Of a DNA stretch of 64,000 nucleotides, positions 10,125 to 17,974 are shown piece after piece. The position numbers and the translations under genes are program-made. Where the stretch lies: NCBI RefSeq assembly GCF_004769195.1, contig NZ_RQET01000014.1, forward strand, positions 62,001 to 126,000. The letters are read 5' to 3'. The notes beneath the pieces were generated by a model that saw only the letters and a program-made list of their open reading frames with translations, ran no database searches and had not been told where the DNA came from. This DNA comes from Leptospira fletcheri. Its GTDB lineage: Bacteria; Spirochaetota; Leptospiria; Leptospirales; Leptospiraceae. Every line of letters begins with the position of its first letter. Positions within the stretch are counted from its first letter, which is position 1.

Positions 10125-10427
10125 ATGGCAGCCCAAAAGTTAGAAATCAAGAAAGCCCACCTGGACTCGACCATCCGCGGATTAAAAGCCGTAGCCCATC
10201 CCGATAGATTGAAAATTCTATTGTATTTATCGAAAAAAGAACATAGCGTAGGAGAGCTAGTGGACGCACTGGGAATCAGCCAGTCGGCAGCTTCTCAACA
10301 CTTAAGCAAAATGAAAGAAGCAGGATACTTAGGAAGCAAGAAGGTGTCGAACCAAGTCTTCTATTCCATTAAGGATCAAAAGTTCAAGAGCTTCGCGAAG
10401 TCTTTACTTCAGATTTTTTCCAAGTAA
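10125..10427 (+). CDS. ArsR/SmtB-family winged-helix regulator
   Basis: A 100-residue transcriptional regulator. The winged-helix core runs from about 17 to 90: LKAVAHPDRLKILLYL, then the recognition helix ISQSAASQHLSKMKEAGYL, then the wing VSNQVFYSIKD. It has no cysteine at all, so the CXC metal site of ArsR/CadC proteins is absent. It belongs with the non-metal members of the family, which sense other signals or only repress. It is monocistronic: a promoter is upstream, a hairpin lies downstream and the next gene converges. Confidence 0.9.
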   Translation: MAAQKLEIKKAHLDSTIRGLKAVAHPDRLKILLYLSKKEHSVGELVDALGISQSAASQHLSKMKEAGYLGSKKVSNQVFYSIKDQKFKSFAKSLLQIFSK

Positions 10428-10440
10428 TCTCTTCGATCCG

Positions 10441-10468
10441 AGAGGGGGCTCGGCGGCGGTCCCCCTCT
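10441..10468. terminator. Bidirectional terminator between the arsR-type gene and hldD
   Basis: Eight-base arms AGAGGGGG and CCCCCTCT around a 12-base GC-rich loop, between two converging genes. On the plus strand it is followed by TATTCTCC. It overlaps the last base of the hldD stop codon, so it probably serves both directions. Confidence 0.65.
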
Positions 10469-11436
10469 TATTCTCCTTCCGATCTTAATAGCTGCACATA
10501 ATCGGCGATTGCCGTCTTTAAGTCCGTAAAGCCTTCCACATATCCCGTCCCCATTAGTTTAGAAGATTCTGATTTTGTAAAATACTGATACTTTGCCCTT
10601 AAGCTTTCCGGCATTTCTATGAATTCGATTTTCGGAGTCCGATCCAAAGCCGCAAACAGGGAATTCGCCAAATCCACCCAAGTTTCCGCGATTCCTCGTC
10701 CTACATTGTACAGACCGAAATGATCTCCAAAAATCAGATGAATCGTTATTTTGGCCGCATCCTTGACGTACAGAAAATCCCGTTTCTGTTCTCCATCCGC
10801 ATAGTCGGGCCTATAGGACTTGAAAAGCCGGATCTTCCCCTCCGAAAGAATCTGCTCATATCCTTTCAGAACCACGGATCTCATATCTCCCTTATGTCCC
10901 TCTCCGAAACCGAACACGTTGAAATATTTTACGCCAGTGATTTTAGATAAAAACCTCTTTTTTTGGGCGTACAGATCGAACATGTGTTTCGAGTAACCGT
11001 ACATGTTCAAGGGTCTCAATTCCTCTATCGAAGCCTGGTCATCGTAACCGTATTTTCCGTCTCCGTAAGTGGCGGCGGAAGAAGCATACAAAAACCGGAC
11101 ACTATGTGCCAGGCAGGCTTCCGCTAAAATTTTGGTGTATTCGAAATTGTTTCGAATCAGATAGGACGCGTCCGATTCCGTAGTGGAGGAACAGGCGCCG
11201 AGATGGAGAACATGGGTAAAGCCTTTCGGAAATTGGCCGGCTTCCAGTTTCTTCAGAAAAACGTCCTTTTCTAAATAATCCTCATAGGAAAGATCTCGAA
11301 GGTTTTTCCATTTTATGGAATCTCCGAGATGGTCCACGATCAGGATATTGTCCACTCCTCTCTCGTTCAATAATCGGACTAGATTGCTCCCGATCAATCC
11401 TGCTCCGCCGGTAACAATGACTCGAATCTTAGACAT
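10468..11436 (-). CDS. hldD: NAD-dependent epimerase, ADP-heptose 6-epimerase-like (HldD)
   Basis: Extended SDR enzyme expected to convert ADP-D-glycero- to ADP-L-glycero-D-manno-heptose for lipopolysaccharide core, here 322 residues. The N-terminal cofactor motif is TGGAGLIGSNL. SSAATYGDG and YGYSKHMFD (Tyr-X3-Lys) supply the catalytic triad. The KYFNVFG and KRDFLYVKDAA segments match the HldD subfamily. ATG 11436 is preferred over the in-frame ATG at 11445, because a GGAA lies just upstream; either start overlaps the UbiD-like gene by 8-17 bases. It is last in queG-mutY-ubiD-hldD. Confidence 0.88.
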   Translation of the reverse strand: MSKIRVIVTGGAGLIGSNLVRLLNERGVDNILIVDHLGDSIKWKNLRDLSYEDYLEKDVFLKKLEAGQFPKGFTHVLHLGACSSTTESDASYLIRNNFEYTKILAEACLAHSVRFLYASSAATYGDGKYGYDDQASIEELRPLNMYGYSKHMFDLYAQKKRFLSKITGVKYFNVFGFGEGHKGDMRSVVLKGYEQILSEGKIRLFKSYRPDYADGEQKRDFLYVKDAAKITIHLIFGDHFGLYNVGRGIAETWVDLANSLFAALDRTPKIEFIEMPESLRAKYQYFTKSESSKLMGTGYVEGFTDLKTAIADYVQLLRSEGE

Positions 11437-13207
11437 GGGTTCCATTGGATTCTAGCGAACGTAGAAGTCTACCAAATCTATTCTCCACTCGCTTGGCGAC
11501 ATCCGGATCGGACTTTAAAACTTCCGGATACCAATCCTTCATTCGCGCATCGATAACGATCGGGCCGGAAAAGGAAAGATGGTTTCGGATGACTTCCCGC
11601 TTTCCATAGATATCTCCGGCGGGCTCGAATCGGGTGAAAACGTTCCAAATAAAATCGTGATCCGAAGCAACAGCCTCTTCGGAATTGTCCACAAGAAACA
11701 CGAAAACGAATCCGCGGATTGCTTCCTCTTTGAGTAATAACTCCGGCAACTTGTCCCCTCTCTTGTACGCAACTCCCGAAACCACCAACGCCCCCGGGCA
11801 GTACACTTTCGGATTTTTGAATTTAGAACTTTTCAAAGAGACTCCGATCCTGGACTTTAGCGTCTTCTGATTTCGGCCCACTCCCAATAGAACCGCTTTG
11901 CTTCCGCGGTTCACTTCCGGTCCGGTATAGTCCAAAGTGTCCTGTGATATGTTGGAGAAGACATGCAGATCCGTTTCCGGACGGAATCCTTCCAACACGG
12001 CGGAAAAGACCTTTTTAAAATCCTTCAGCGGCACGTCCTTGTCCGTCACCAAAAGCACTTTCGTTAGGGAAAGCTGGCCTTCTCCTAAAATCCGTAAGGC
12101 GCCCATGAAGGCTTCCTTTTCGTATCTTTCCTTAACGATTGCCGCGGCGAGAGAATGCACTCCGGATTCTTCGTATGCCCAAACTCCCTTTACCTGGGGC
12201 ATAACGATCGGAAAAAGCGGAGAAAGTAGATCCTGTAAATATTCCGCGATCCAATGGTCTTCCTGAGGAGGTCGGCCTACGACGGTGGCCGGCCATACCG
12301 CATCCTTTCTCCGGAAGATCCGCTCCACTTCAAAAACGGGATAGTCGTGTTTCAACGCGTAATATCCGTAATGGTCCCCGAAAGGACCTTCCGGCTTTCG
12401 GATCTTCGGAGGAATTTTTCCGATCAAAGCGAAATCCGCATCGGAAACGATGGGCAAAGGGCTGATCTCCCTTTTTCTGGAAATTCTCAACCTTTCTCCC
12501 AATAATAAGGAGGCTAGCAAAAACTCGCTGATCTCCTCGGGTAAGGGCGCCACTGCCGCGATGGTCAGTGCGGGCGGACCTCCTACATACACATGAGCCG
12601 GCAGTGCCTCGCCTCTTTGCTCCGCTTCGAAATAATGGAATCCTCCTCCCCGGTGGATTTGGATATGCATGCCTGTCAGCTTGGGACCGTGAAATTGGAT
12701 ACGGTACATCCCCAGATTTCCCTTTCCCGTGCTCGGACTTTCCGTATAAACCAGGGGTAAGGTGATGAAGCGTCCCGCATCTTTCGGCCAGGATTGGATT
12801 GCAGGAAGATTTTCCAAAGAAGTCTCTTCCGCTTCAAGTACCGGGGGATCCGAGATCCTGCGCAGACCGATTTTTAAGGCGGCCCAGGCCAGAGATCTTG
12901 CCTCCCAAACCTTTCCGAAACTGGGCGGCATTAAGTGCTTGGCAGTGTGAGCAATCCTCGCTACGAATTTTTCCGGATCCTCGCCAAAGGCGATACGAAT
13001 CCTCCTGGAAGATCCGTACAAATTCGTGGCGACCGGAATTTTGGAACCGATTACATTACGGAATAATAATGCAGGCCCCCTACGCGCGACAACCCTTCTC
13101 TGAATTTCCGCGATTTCCAGGATAGGATCGACCGGATCCGTGATTTCCAACAATTCCCCTTGCCGGGATAATTCCCGTAAAAAATCGGAGGTGGACCTCA
13201 GGCTCAT
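11429..13207 (-). CDS. UbiD-family (prenylated-FMN) decarboxylase
   Basis: 592 residues, the size and order of UbiD/menaquinone-pathway decarboxylases. Recognisable family segments are FAGLRNxxGS-like text at the N-terminus (ALLFRNVIGSKIPVATNLYGS), GMYRIQFHGPKLTGMHIQIHRGGG in the middle, the substrate-loop motif PEGPFGDHYGYYAL, and VGRPPQEDHWIAEYL. These enzymes remove a carboxyl group from an aromatic or unsaturated acid, typically in quinone synthesis, and need prenylated FMN made by UbiX. No ubiX or other quinone gene is beside it, so the substrate is open. It overlaps mutY by the four bases ATGA. Confidence 0.88.
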   Translation of the reverse strand: MSLRSTSDFLRELSRQGELLEITDPVDPILEIAEIQRRVVARRGPALLFRNVIGSKIPVATNLYGSSRRIRIAFGEDPEKFVARIAHTAKHLMPPSFGKVWEARSLAWAALKIGLRRISDPPVLEAEETSLENLPAIQSWPKDAGRFITLPLVYTESPSTGKGNLGMYRIQFHGPKLTGMHIQIHRGGGFHYFEAEQRGEALPAHVYVGGPPALTIAAVAPLPEEISEFLLASLLLGERLRISRKREISPLPIVSDADFALIGKIPPKIRKPEGPFGDHYGYYALKHDYPVFEVERIFRRKDAVWPATVVGRPPQEDHWIAEYLQDLLSPLFPIVMPQVKGVWAYEESGVHSLAAAIVKERYEKEAFMGALRILGEGQLSLTKVLLVTDKDVPLKDFKKVFSAVLEGFRPETDLHVFSNISQDTLDYTGPEVNRGSKAVLLGVGRNQKTLKSRIGVSLKSSKFKNPKVYCPGALVVSGVAYKRGDKLPELLLKEEAIRGFVFVFLVDNSEEAVASDHDFIWNVFTRFEPAGDIYGKREVIRNHLSFSGPIVIDARMKDWYPEVLKSDPDVAKRVENRFGRLLRSLESNGTHV

Positions 13208-14379
13208 TCTTCTCTCCTATTTTTCGACAGATTTTTTCCACGGGAGATTCCTGGCAGTTCTCCTTCGGAAACGGACAAAGCTCTTCGGATTTTCTTCGCT
13301 ACGGAAGAGGGAAATCCGTTTTCCAAATCCGCCCAGCTGCACCATTTCCATTCTACGCCGAACTCTTTTTTTTCGCGCAATAATCGCTCCTCCAGCCTGC
13401 GAGCCTCGTCGGAACCTAGGACGGATTCCCAAATCGAGCCGCGAATTTTATGGTGTGTGATCGTATGTTTGAATTCGGAACCCGTATTCGAAAATTCGAT
13501 TCCTAGATCGATGTTCGGATCCGGATCGTACGGAGAATCTCCTTCCCAATCGAAAGGAAGGGAAAAGATCGTCTTGAAAAATCGCCTCTCCGAATATCGT
13601 AAAAGTAAGATCCCTTCCGGAGCTCGTACGATTAAAAAACGCATTCCTAGGGGAATTTCCCGAGCTTTCTTTTCCGGAACGGGAATTTCGTTCTGAGCTC
13701 CTTCTCGGAAAGCACGGCAATCCTGCGATAGAGGACACTGTGCGCATAGGGGTCGGGCCGGGAGACAGATTCTCGCCCCCAACTCCATTACGGCTTCATT
13801 ATGGTCTCCCGCGTGTTTCCTATCTAAAAAACGGTCCGCGATTTCCTGGAGAATCGAATCCGACTTGGAAATATTTCCCCGAAATAAGAAGAATCTAGAA
13901 AGGACTCTCTTGGCGTTCCCGTCCAAAACGGCAAAGGGAAGATTGTAGGAGATGGATAGGACCGCTCTTCCCGTGTATGGCCCGATTCCCGGAAGAGAAA
14001 GGGCGGATTCCAAAGTGCGCGGAAAAACTCCGTCGAATTCCTGGACCAGCTTCCGCATTCCTTTTTGCAGATTTTTTGCGCGGGAATAATACCCGAGCCC
14101 TTTCCAATATTGCAGGACCTCCTCTTCCTCCGCATGAGCCAAATCGGAAGGAGTCGGGAAACGCTTTAAAAAAGCTTCATAGATCGGAATCATGGCCGCC
14201 ACTCTGGTTTGTTGCAGCATCACTTCGCTGACCCAAGTAGAATAAGGAGTGCGATTCCTACGAAAGGGAAGATCTCTTTTTTCCCGAAAAAACCAATCCC
14301 TCAGTTTTTTTTCGGACCTTTGGATCGAATCTAGGTCCCCGATTTCTCCACGGGTAGGATCGAAGGTGGAAGTCTCCAT
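13204..14379 (-). CDS. mutY: Adenine DNA glycosylase MutY
   Basis: Removes adenine mispaired with 8-oxoguanine. It has 391 residues. The catalytic glutamate lies in SEVMLQQTRV. The helix-hairpin-helix LPGIGPYTGRAVLS precedes the catalytic aspartate segment VLDGNAKRVLSR. The iron-sulphur loop is complete: C-X6-C-X2-C-X5-C in CLPARPLCAQCPLSQDC. The C-terminal NUDIX-like domain (about 240-370) includes the HTITHHKI segment that reads oxidised guanine. It sits between queG and the UbiD-like gene with a 4-base overlap to the latter. Confidence 0.95.
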   Translation of the reverse strand: METSTFDPTRGEIGDLDSIQRSEKKLRDWFFREKRDLPFRRNRTPYSTWVSEVMLQQTRVAAMIPIYEAFLKRFPTPSDLAHAEEEEVLQYWKGLGYYSRAKNLQKGMRKLVQEFDGVFPRTLESALSLPGIGPYTGRAVLSISYNLPFAVLDGNAKRVLSRFFLFRGNISKSDSILQEIADRFLDRKHAGDHNEAVMELGARICLPARPLCAQCPLSQDCRAFREGAQNEIPVPEKKAREIPLGMRFLIVRAPEGILLLRYSERRFFKTIFSLPFDWEGDSPYDPDPNIDLGIEFSNTGSEFKHTITHHKIRGSIWESVLGSDEARRLEERLLREKKEFGVEWKWCSWADLENGFPSSVAKKIRRALSVSEGELPGISRGKNLSKNRREE

Positions 14380-14449
14380 GATTTCCTCCCATTGGAAGTT
14401 TCTGGGAACTCAGGAAAAGGAGTTTTTTCAGAAATTTCCCGGATTCGAA

Positions 14450-15424
14450 TCAGCTAGAGGCGCGAGGAAACGATTCCGAGCGAAGGGTTTTCCAGTTTCT
14501 CCGAAATTGAGAATAAGAAATCCGATTCACCGAGCTGTCCCGAAACAAGGAATCGAATTCCTGTTCCGAGATCGTTTCCAAAGATTCGATTTTATTTCTG
14601 AAAAAATCACGAACCTTCAGTTCCGGCAACTCCGTCTCCAGTCCTTTCTTCTTGGCCTTCACTCGATTCCAAGGACAAACCTCTTGGCATATATCGCAAC
14701 CGTACACCCAACCGTGCAACCCCTGCACCGACGGAGATCTATCTTCTATGGTTTTATAAGAAATGCATTTGCGGGCGTCTATTTTGTATGCCTCCAAGGC
14801 TCCGGTAGGACAGGCTCTGAGGCAAGCATCGCAGGTGCCGCAACGATCCTTTGCCGGAAGAGAAGCGATTCGTAAAGGAACGTCCGTCAATACCACCGTT
14901 AGGAAAAAGAAAGAACCGATCTCCTCATTGATCAGATTCGTATTCTTTCCGATCCATCCTAATCCTGCCTCTCGAGCGAGGACCTTTTCCGGAACCGGGA
15001 GAGAATCCACACCTTGCCGAAAGGAATGATTCGGAAAGGTTCGTTTCAGAAAATCCAGGATCTCTTTTGCTTTTCGCCTCAAGACGGTATGATAGTCTTC
15101 CCCGACCGCATAGCGGGAAAATCGGAACGGAGACTCTCCGAAGATCGCTTCATATTCGGAATCGGAATATAAGGAAGCGAAGACCAATACGGATTCCGGA
15201 CGAAATCCGAGTCCGGAGAACTCCAGACGAAGTTGCATATTCCTAGGGTACCAATCCATGCCTCCGTGCAGGTCGGAATTCACCCATTCCAAGATATTTT
15301 CCCGATCGGAATCCGGAACCTTCGCCTTTGCTGCTCCGCAAAGTTGGAAACCGTTTTTACGCGAAAGGGATTCCAATTCGGATAGAAGTTCTTTACTTTC
15401 CAGAATCACAGGGGTTCCATCCAA
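14450..15424 (-). CDS. queG: Epoxyqueuosine reductase QueG
   Basis: Cobalamin- and iron-sulphur-dependent enzyme of the last step of queuosine synthesis in tRNA. It has 324 residues. Two [4Fe-4S] motifs are seen: CGTCDACLRACPTGAL (about 200-215) and CDICQEVCPWN (about 250-260). The middle has the family text VDSLPVPEKVLAREAGLGWIGKNTNLI. The start is TTG at 15424, only 2 bases from the divergent gene at 15427, so their expression signals must lie inside each other's coding sequence. It heads queG-mutY-ubiD-hldD, with a 70-base gap to mutY. Confidence 0.94.
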   Translation of the reverse strand: MDGTPVILESKELLSELESLSRKNGFQLCGAAKAKVPDSDRENILEWVNSDLHGGMDWYPRNMQLRLEFSGLGFRPESVLVFASLYSDSEYEAIFGESPFRFSRYAVGEDYHTVLRRKAKEILDFLKRTFPNHSFRQGVDSLPVPEKVLAREAGLGWIGKNTNLINEEIGSFFFLTVVLTDVPLRIASLPAKDRCGTCDACLRACPTGALEAYKIDARKCISYKTIEDRSPSVQGLHGWVYGCDICQEVCPWNRVKAKKKGLETELPELKVRDFFRNKIESLETISEQEFDSLFRDSSVNRISYSQFRRNWKTLRSESFPRASS

Positions 15425-15426
15425 TT

Positions 15427-15801
15427 ATGGCTTCGGAAAAAGAAGAACCGGATTCTTCCCTCACCGTTTTCAGCGGTCGTATTCCGATCAAAGATCTTCT
15501 TCTTGCCGCTAAGGAAGCGGGTGTAGAAATTCCGAAAGGAGAAAAGGCACTACTGAACCGATGCCTTCTCGCCGGACTTGTCGGCGCTCTAAAGGGATTT
15601 TCGGAAAGAGGATTGTCCCCCTTCCTGCCGAAACACAAAACGATTTTCCCGGAAATCAAAAAGGAACTCACAGAAGCTTTCTCCCAACGCACCACGCAGG
15701 AATCCGAAGCTAACGAATGGCTGCGCGAATCCTTCGAGTACGGCACAAAGAAAGTATACCACTTGGAATGGAAATTATACTCCTCCCAAGAACTTTTTTA
15801 A
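15427..15801 (+). CDS. Small protein of unknown function
   Basis: 124 residues from the ATG at 15427, which faces the queG start 2 bases away. The frame is open for 99 bases further upstream, but that part lies inside queG. The protein is soluble and charged, with a central alanine/leucine-rich segment (CLLAGLVGALKGFSERG). I recognise no family. It converges on the DUF350-like gene, leaving 3 bases between the stops. Confidence 0.6.
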   Translation: MASEKEEPDSSLTVFSGRIPIKDLLLAAKEAGVEIPKGEKALLNRCLLAGLVGALKGFSERGLSPFLPKHKTIFPEIKKELTEAFSQRTTQESEANEWLRESFEYGTKKVYHLEWKLYSSQELF

Positions 15802-15804
15802 ATC

Positions 15805-16728
15805 CTATACTGCAAAGAATATGATCGCCGAAAAGGAAACTAGAACCACCGCTTCCAAAAGCCCCGCTCCGAAATTTTGGTCGTCCGAAATTTCATGCTT
15901 CAAGGTGGAACCCGGAAGGATCACCCTGCCTGCCAAGAAATGAAGAACGGGAATGATGAAGAATGCGAATGCCAGATCCAACAAAAGTAGAAGCCCCGTA
16001 TGAAAAAAGGATTCGAATTCCCGGAATAGAGCCCGGGTCAGCAGGATTCCGATGGCAAGGAGAGCCCCCGCCATGGAAATTCCCGCTGCCACGTTTTGTT
16101 TCGATTCCAGCTCTTCCTTGATTCTGTAGGGAATCCAAATTTTATAATAAAACGAAAAAAGGATCATTCCGATCTGCCCGATCAGAAAGAAAGCGAGGGA
16201 CAAAATCGCTCCGATCAAAGTCTTTTCCCACAAGGGAGAAAGGGCCAATCCTAGACCGTTCGGAAATACCTTGCTGCCTATATCCCCGTTCAATGCCGCC
16301 GAAATAAAGAAGGAACTCGCGATCGTTCCGCCGAACAATACGGTGCCGACGGCCAAGTTTTTGTTTTCGTAAATCTCTTCTTGGGCATCGATTCCGGTCA
16401 GAATAAATGTATCATTTACCCACTGGGAAATCAGCAAAAGGACCAATCCCAAGAGGGAATATGCGGTAACCTGGATGACGTCTCCGAAAAGCCCCGTGCC
16501 GTCCCCCGGATGGGATACGATCGTGACGAACAAAATGATGATTCCTAAATAGTATCCGGAAAGGCTTAGGGCCAATGCCCCGTTATCGGAACGGACCAAC
16601 TCCTCGTCCAATTCTCTAGGTTCCAACCAGTCTTTTACTTTTTTGCCTATGTAAAATACGAGGAATCCCAGAACGAAAAAAACGAGATCCTTTCCGATTA
16701 AGGAAAGATATTTCCAGATAAAATCCAT
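15805..16728 (-). CDS. DUF350-type membrane protein with fourfold internal repeat
   Basis: 307 residues and about eight membrane helices, no signal peptide. Four similar units start with an Asn-X-Ala-like turn followed by a glycine-containing helix: DNGALALSLSGYYLGI, NKNLAVGTVLFGGTI, KQNVAAGISMAGALLA and DQNFGAGLLEAVVL. This is the pattern of the DUF350 (YjfL) family, here as two tandem domains. The function of DUF350 is not established. ATG 16728, with GGAGG just upstream, is preferred to the TTG nine bases earlier. It follows map by 13 bases and ends the histone-map cluster. Confidence 0.7.
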   Translation of the reverse strand: MDFIWKYLSLIGKDLVFFVLGFLVFYIGKKVKDWLEPRELDEELVRSDNGALALSLSGYYLGIIILFVTIVSHPGDGTGLFGDVIQVTAYSLLGLVLLLISQWVNDTFILTGIDAQEEIYENKNLAVGTVLFGGTIASSFFISAALNGDIGSKVFPNGLGLALSPLWEKTLIGAILSLAFFLIGQIGMILFSFYYKIWIPYRIKEELESKQNVAAGISMAGALLAIGILLTRALFREFESFFHTGLLLLLDLAFAFFIIPVLHFLAGRVILPGSTLKHEISDDQNFGAGLLEAVVLVSFSAIIFFAV

Positions 16729-16741
16729 GCCCTCCAAGATA

Positions 16742-17497
16742 CTATGGAAGGGTTAAAATTTCATAGCCTTTTTCGGTGACTAAAACCGTATGCTCGAATT
16801 GGGCGGACCATTTTCCGTCCTTCGTGGTCACCGTCCAACCGTCTTTTTTGGAGAAATTCACTTCCCAGGTTCCTAGGTTGACCATGGGCTCGACGGTGAA
16901 AGTCATTCCAGGTTCCAACTTCGTCAATTTACGATTCGAGCGAAAATGGGGAACCTGAGGTTCCTCGTGAAACCCACGTCCTATGCCATGCCCCATCAAA
17001 TCTCGGACGATTCCATAACCTTTTGGAGTCAGATAATCGTCGATCGCATTTGCGATATCGCTCACTCGATTCCCCGGCTTGACTTGCTCGATTCCGATCC
17101 ACATGGACCGTTCCGCATCTTGGACCAAGCGTTCCACTTCTGCAGAACTTTTGCCGCCGACGATAAAAGTACGCGATGAATCCCCGTGATACCCTTCCAT
17201 AATAGGGGTCACGTCCACGTTTACGATATCACCTTCCTTCAGGATATCCGTTGCCTTCGGGATACCATGACAGACGACTTCGTTTATGGAGGTACAGACT
17301 GATTTCGGAAAACCCTTATAACCGAGAGGAGCTGATTTCGCTCCGTGTTTCTTCGTGAATTCCTCACAAAGATCGTTAATTTCCAAAGTACTAATTCCGG
17401 GACGAATGTACCCGGAAATGTACTCCAAAAGTCCGGCGGCTAGTTTTCCGGCCGCCCTCATTTTCTCGATTTCAGTCTTATTCTTGATGTAGATCAA
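16742..17497 (-). CDS. map: Methionine aminopeptidase type I
   Basis: Removes the N-terminal methionine from new proteins. It has 251 residues, the short type I form. The five metal ligands are present: two Asp in NVDVTPIMEGYHGDSSRTF, His in MGHGIGRGFHEEP, Glu in FTVEPM, Glu in QFEHTVLV. The start is TTG at 17497, six bases after the histone stop, so the two are probably translated as a coupled pair. Confidence 0.95.
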   Translation of the reverse strand: MIYIKNKTEIEKMRAAGKLAAGLLEYISGYIRPGISTLEINDLCEEFTKKHGAKSAPLGYKGFPKSVCTSINEVVCHGIPKATDILKEGDIVNVDVTPIMEGYHGDSSRTFIVGGKSSAEVERLVQDAERSMWIGIEQVKPGNRVSDIANAIDDYLTPKGYGIVRDLMGHGIGRGFHEEPQVPHFRSNRKLTKLEPGMTFTVEPMVNLGTWEVNFSKKDGWTVTTKDGKWSAQFEHTVLVTEKGYEILTLP

Positions 17498-17503
17498 GAA
17501 TGC

Positions 17504-17695
17504 TTAGAAGTCGGTGGGTCGAACCGTCGTACGTTTATTCGCCTCGGTCCGTTTCAGGGCATCGTCAATCAGAGCGTAAAGCTTCTCATTCAAACCGTCG
17601 ACAGCGTCTCCCGAGGTCATAAAACCTTTGGATTTAATATAGGCTTTTACCTTGCTTGCGACGATGAGGGTATCCTTTTCAGCGCTTTGAGCCAT
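17504..17695 (-). CDS. Bacterial histone-fold DNA-binding protein
   Basis: A 63-residue protein. An AGGAAG ribosome site precedes the ATG at 17695. An upstream in-frame ATG at 17737 would add 14 residues (MVQKKKTTVKRKNS) but has no ribosome site. The text is almost one histone fold: a short helix (TLIVASKVKAYIKSKG), a long central helix (DAVDGLNEKLYALIDDALKRTEANK), and the C-terminal loop and short helix RTTVRPTDF. The RT-X-RP-X-D ending is the mark of bacterial histones known from Bdellovibrio (Bd0055) and Leptospira. Those proteins are dimers that coat or bend DNA. There is no N-terminal tail of eukaryotic type. It is followed at 6 bases by map. Confidence 0.85.
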   Translation of the reverse strand: MAQSAEKDTLIVASKVKAYIKSKGFMTSGDAVDGLNEKLYALIDDALKRTEANKRTTVRPTDF

Positions 17696-17782
17696 GGAAT
17701 TCTTCCTCTTAACAGTAGTTTTCTTTTTTTGTACCATATCGAAATGCTACGGGAGCTTTCTCCTTTTCTTTCCGAATTTTTC

Positions 17783-17816
17783 GGAACGTATCTCGGTTAT
17801 ACGGAGATACGTTTCC
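17783..17816 (-). promoter_or_regulatory. Stem-loop in the histone leader
   Basis: Arms ACGTATCTC and GAGATACGT pair perfectly over 9 bases with a 9-base loop; the stem lengthens to about 12-13 pairs (GGAA/TTCC) if one A is bulged. A second, competing hairpin shares the GGAA: TTCCGAA and TTCGGAA at 17770-17786. Both lie 75-120 bases ahead of the histone ATG in the presumed leader. No T tract follows, so termination is unlikely; control of translation or RNA decay fits better. Confidence 0.5.
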
Positions 17817-17937
17817 AAACGCCTCGAAAAAAGGAATCATTTTCGTTAAAAGATACGCGATTATTTAAATACCGCGTTCAATAAGAAAGCGATCCCCCTT
17901 AAATCGTAAACATATAATATGATACAAGTAGGAACGA

Positions 17938-17966
17938 GACATATTAGGCAAACGGACTAGGGTCAA
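17938..17966 (-). promoter_or_regulatory. Candidate promoter for histone-map-DUF350
   Basis: On the minus strand TTGACC (17966-17961) and TATGTC (17943-17938) are 17 bases apart, immediately after the SpiroCoCo stop at 17975. Transcription from here would give a leader of roughly 240 bases before the histone ATG. Confidence 0.4.
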
Positions 17967-17974
17967 GAACAAAA

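Noticed and set aside
14249..14875. A 208-codon plus-strand frame across the mutY-queG junction
   Set aside because: It runs antisense through the ends of two well-supported genes and shows no domain or ribosome site.
17696..17737. A longer histone with a basic 14-residue N-terminal tail
   Set aside because: The upstream ATG has no ribosome site while the ATG at 17695 follows AGGAAG at proper distance. The tail cannot be ruled out but is less likely.
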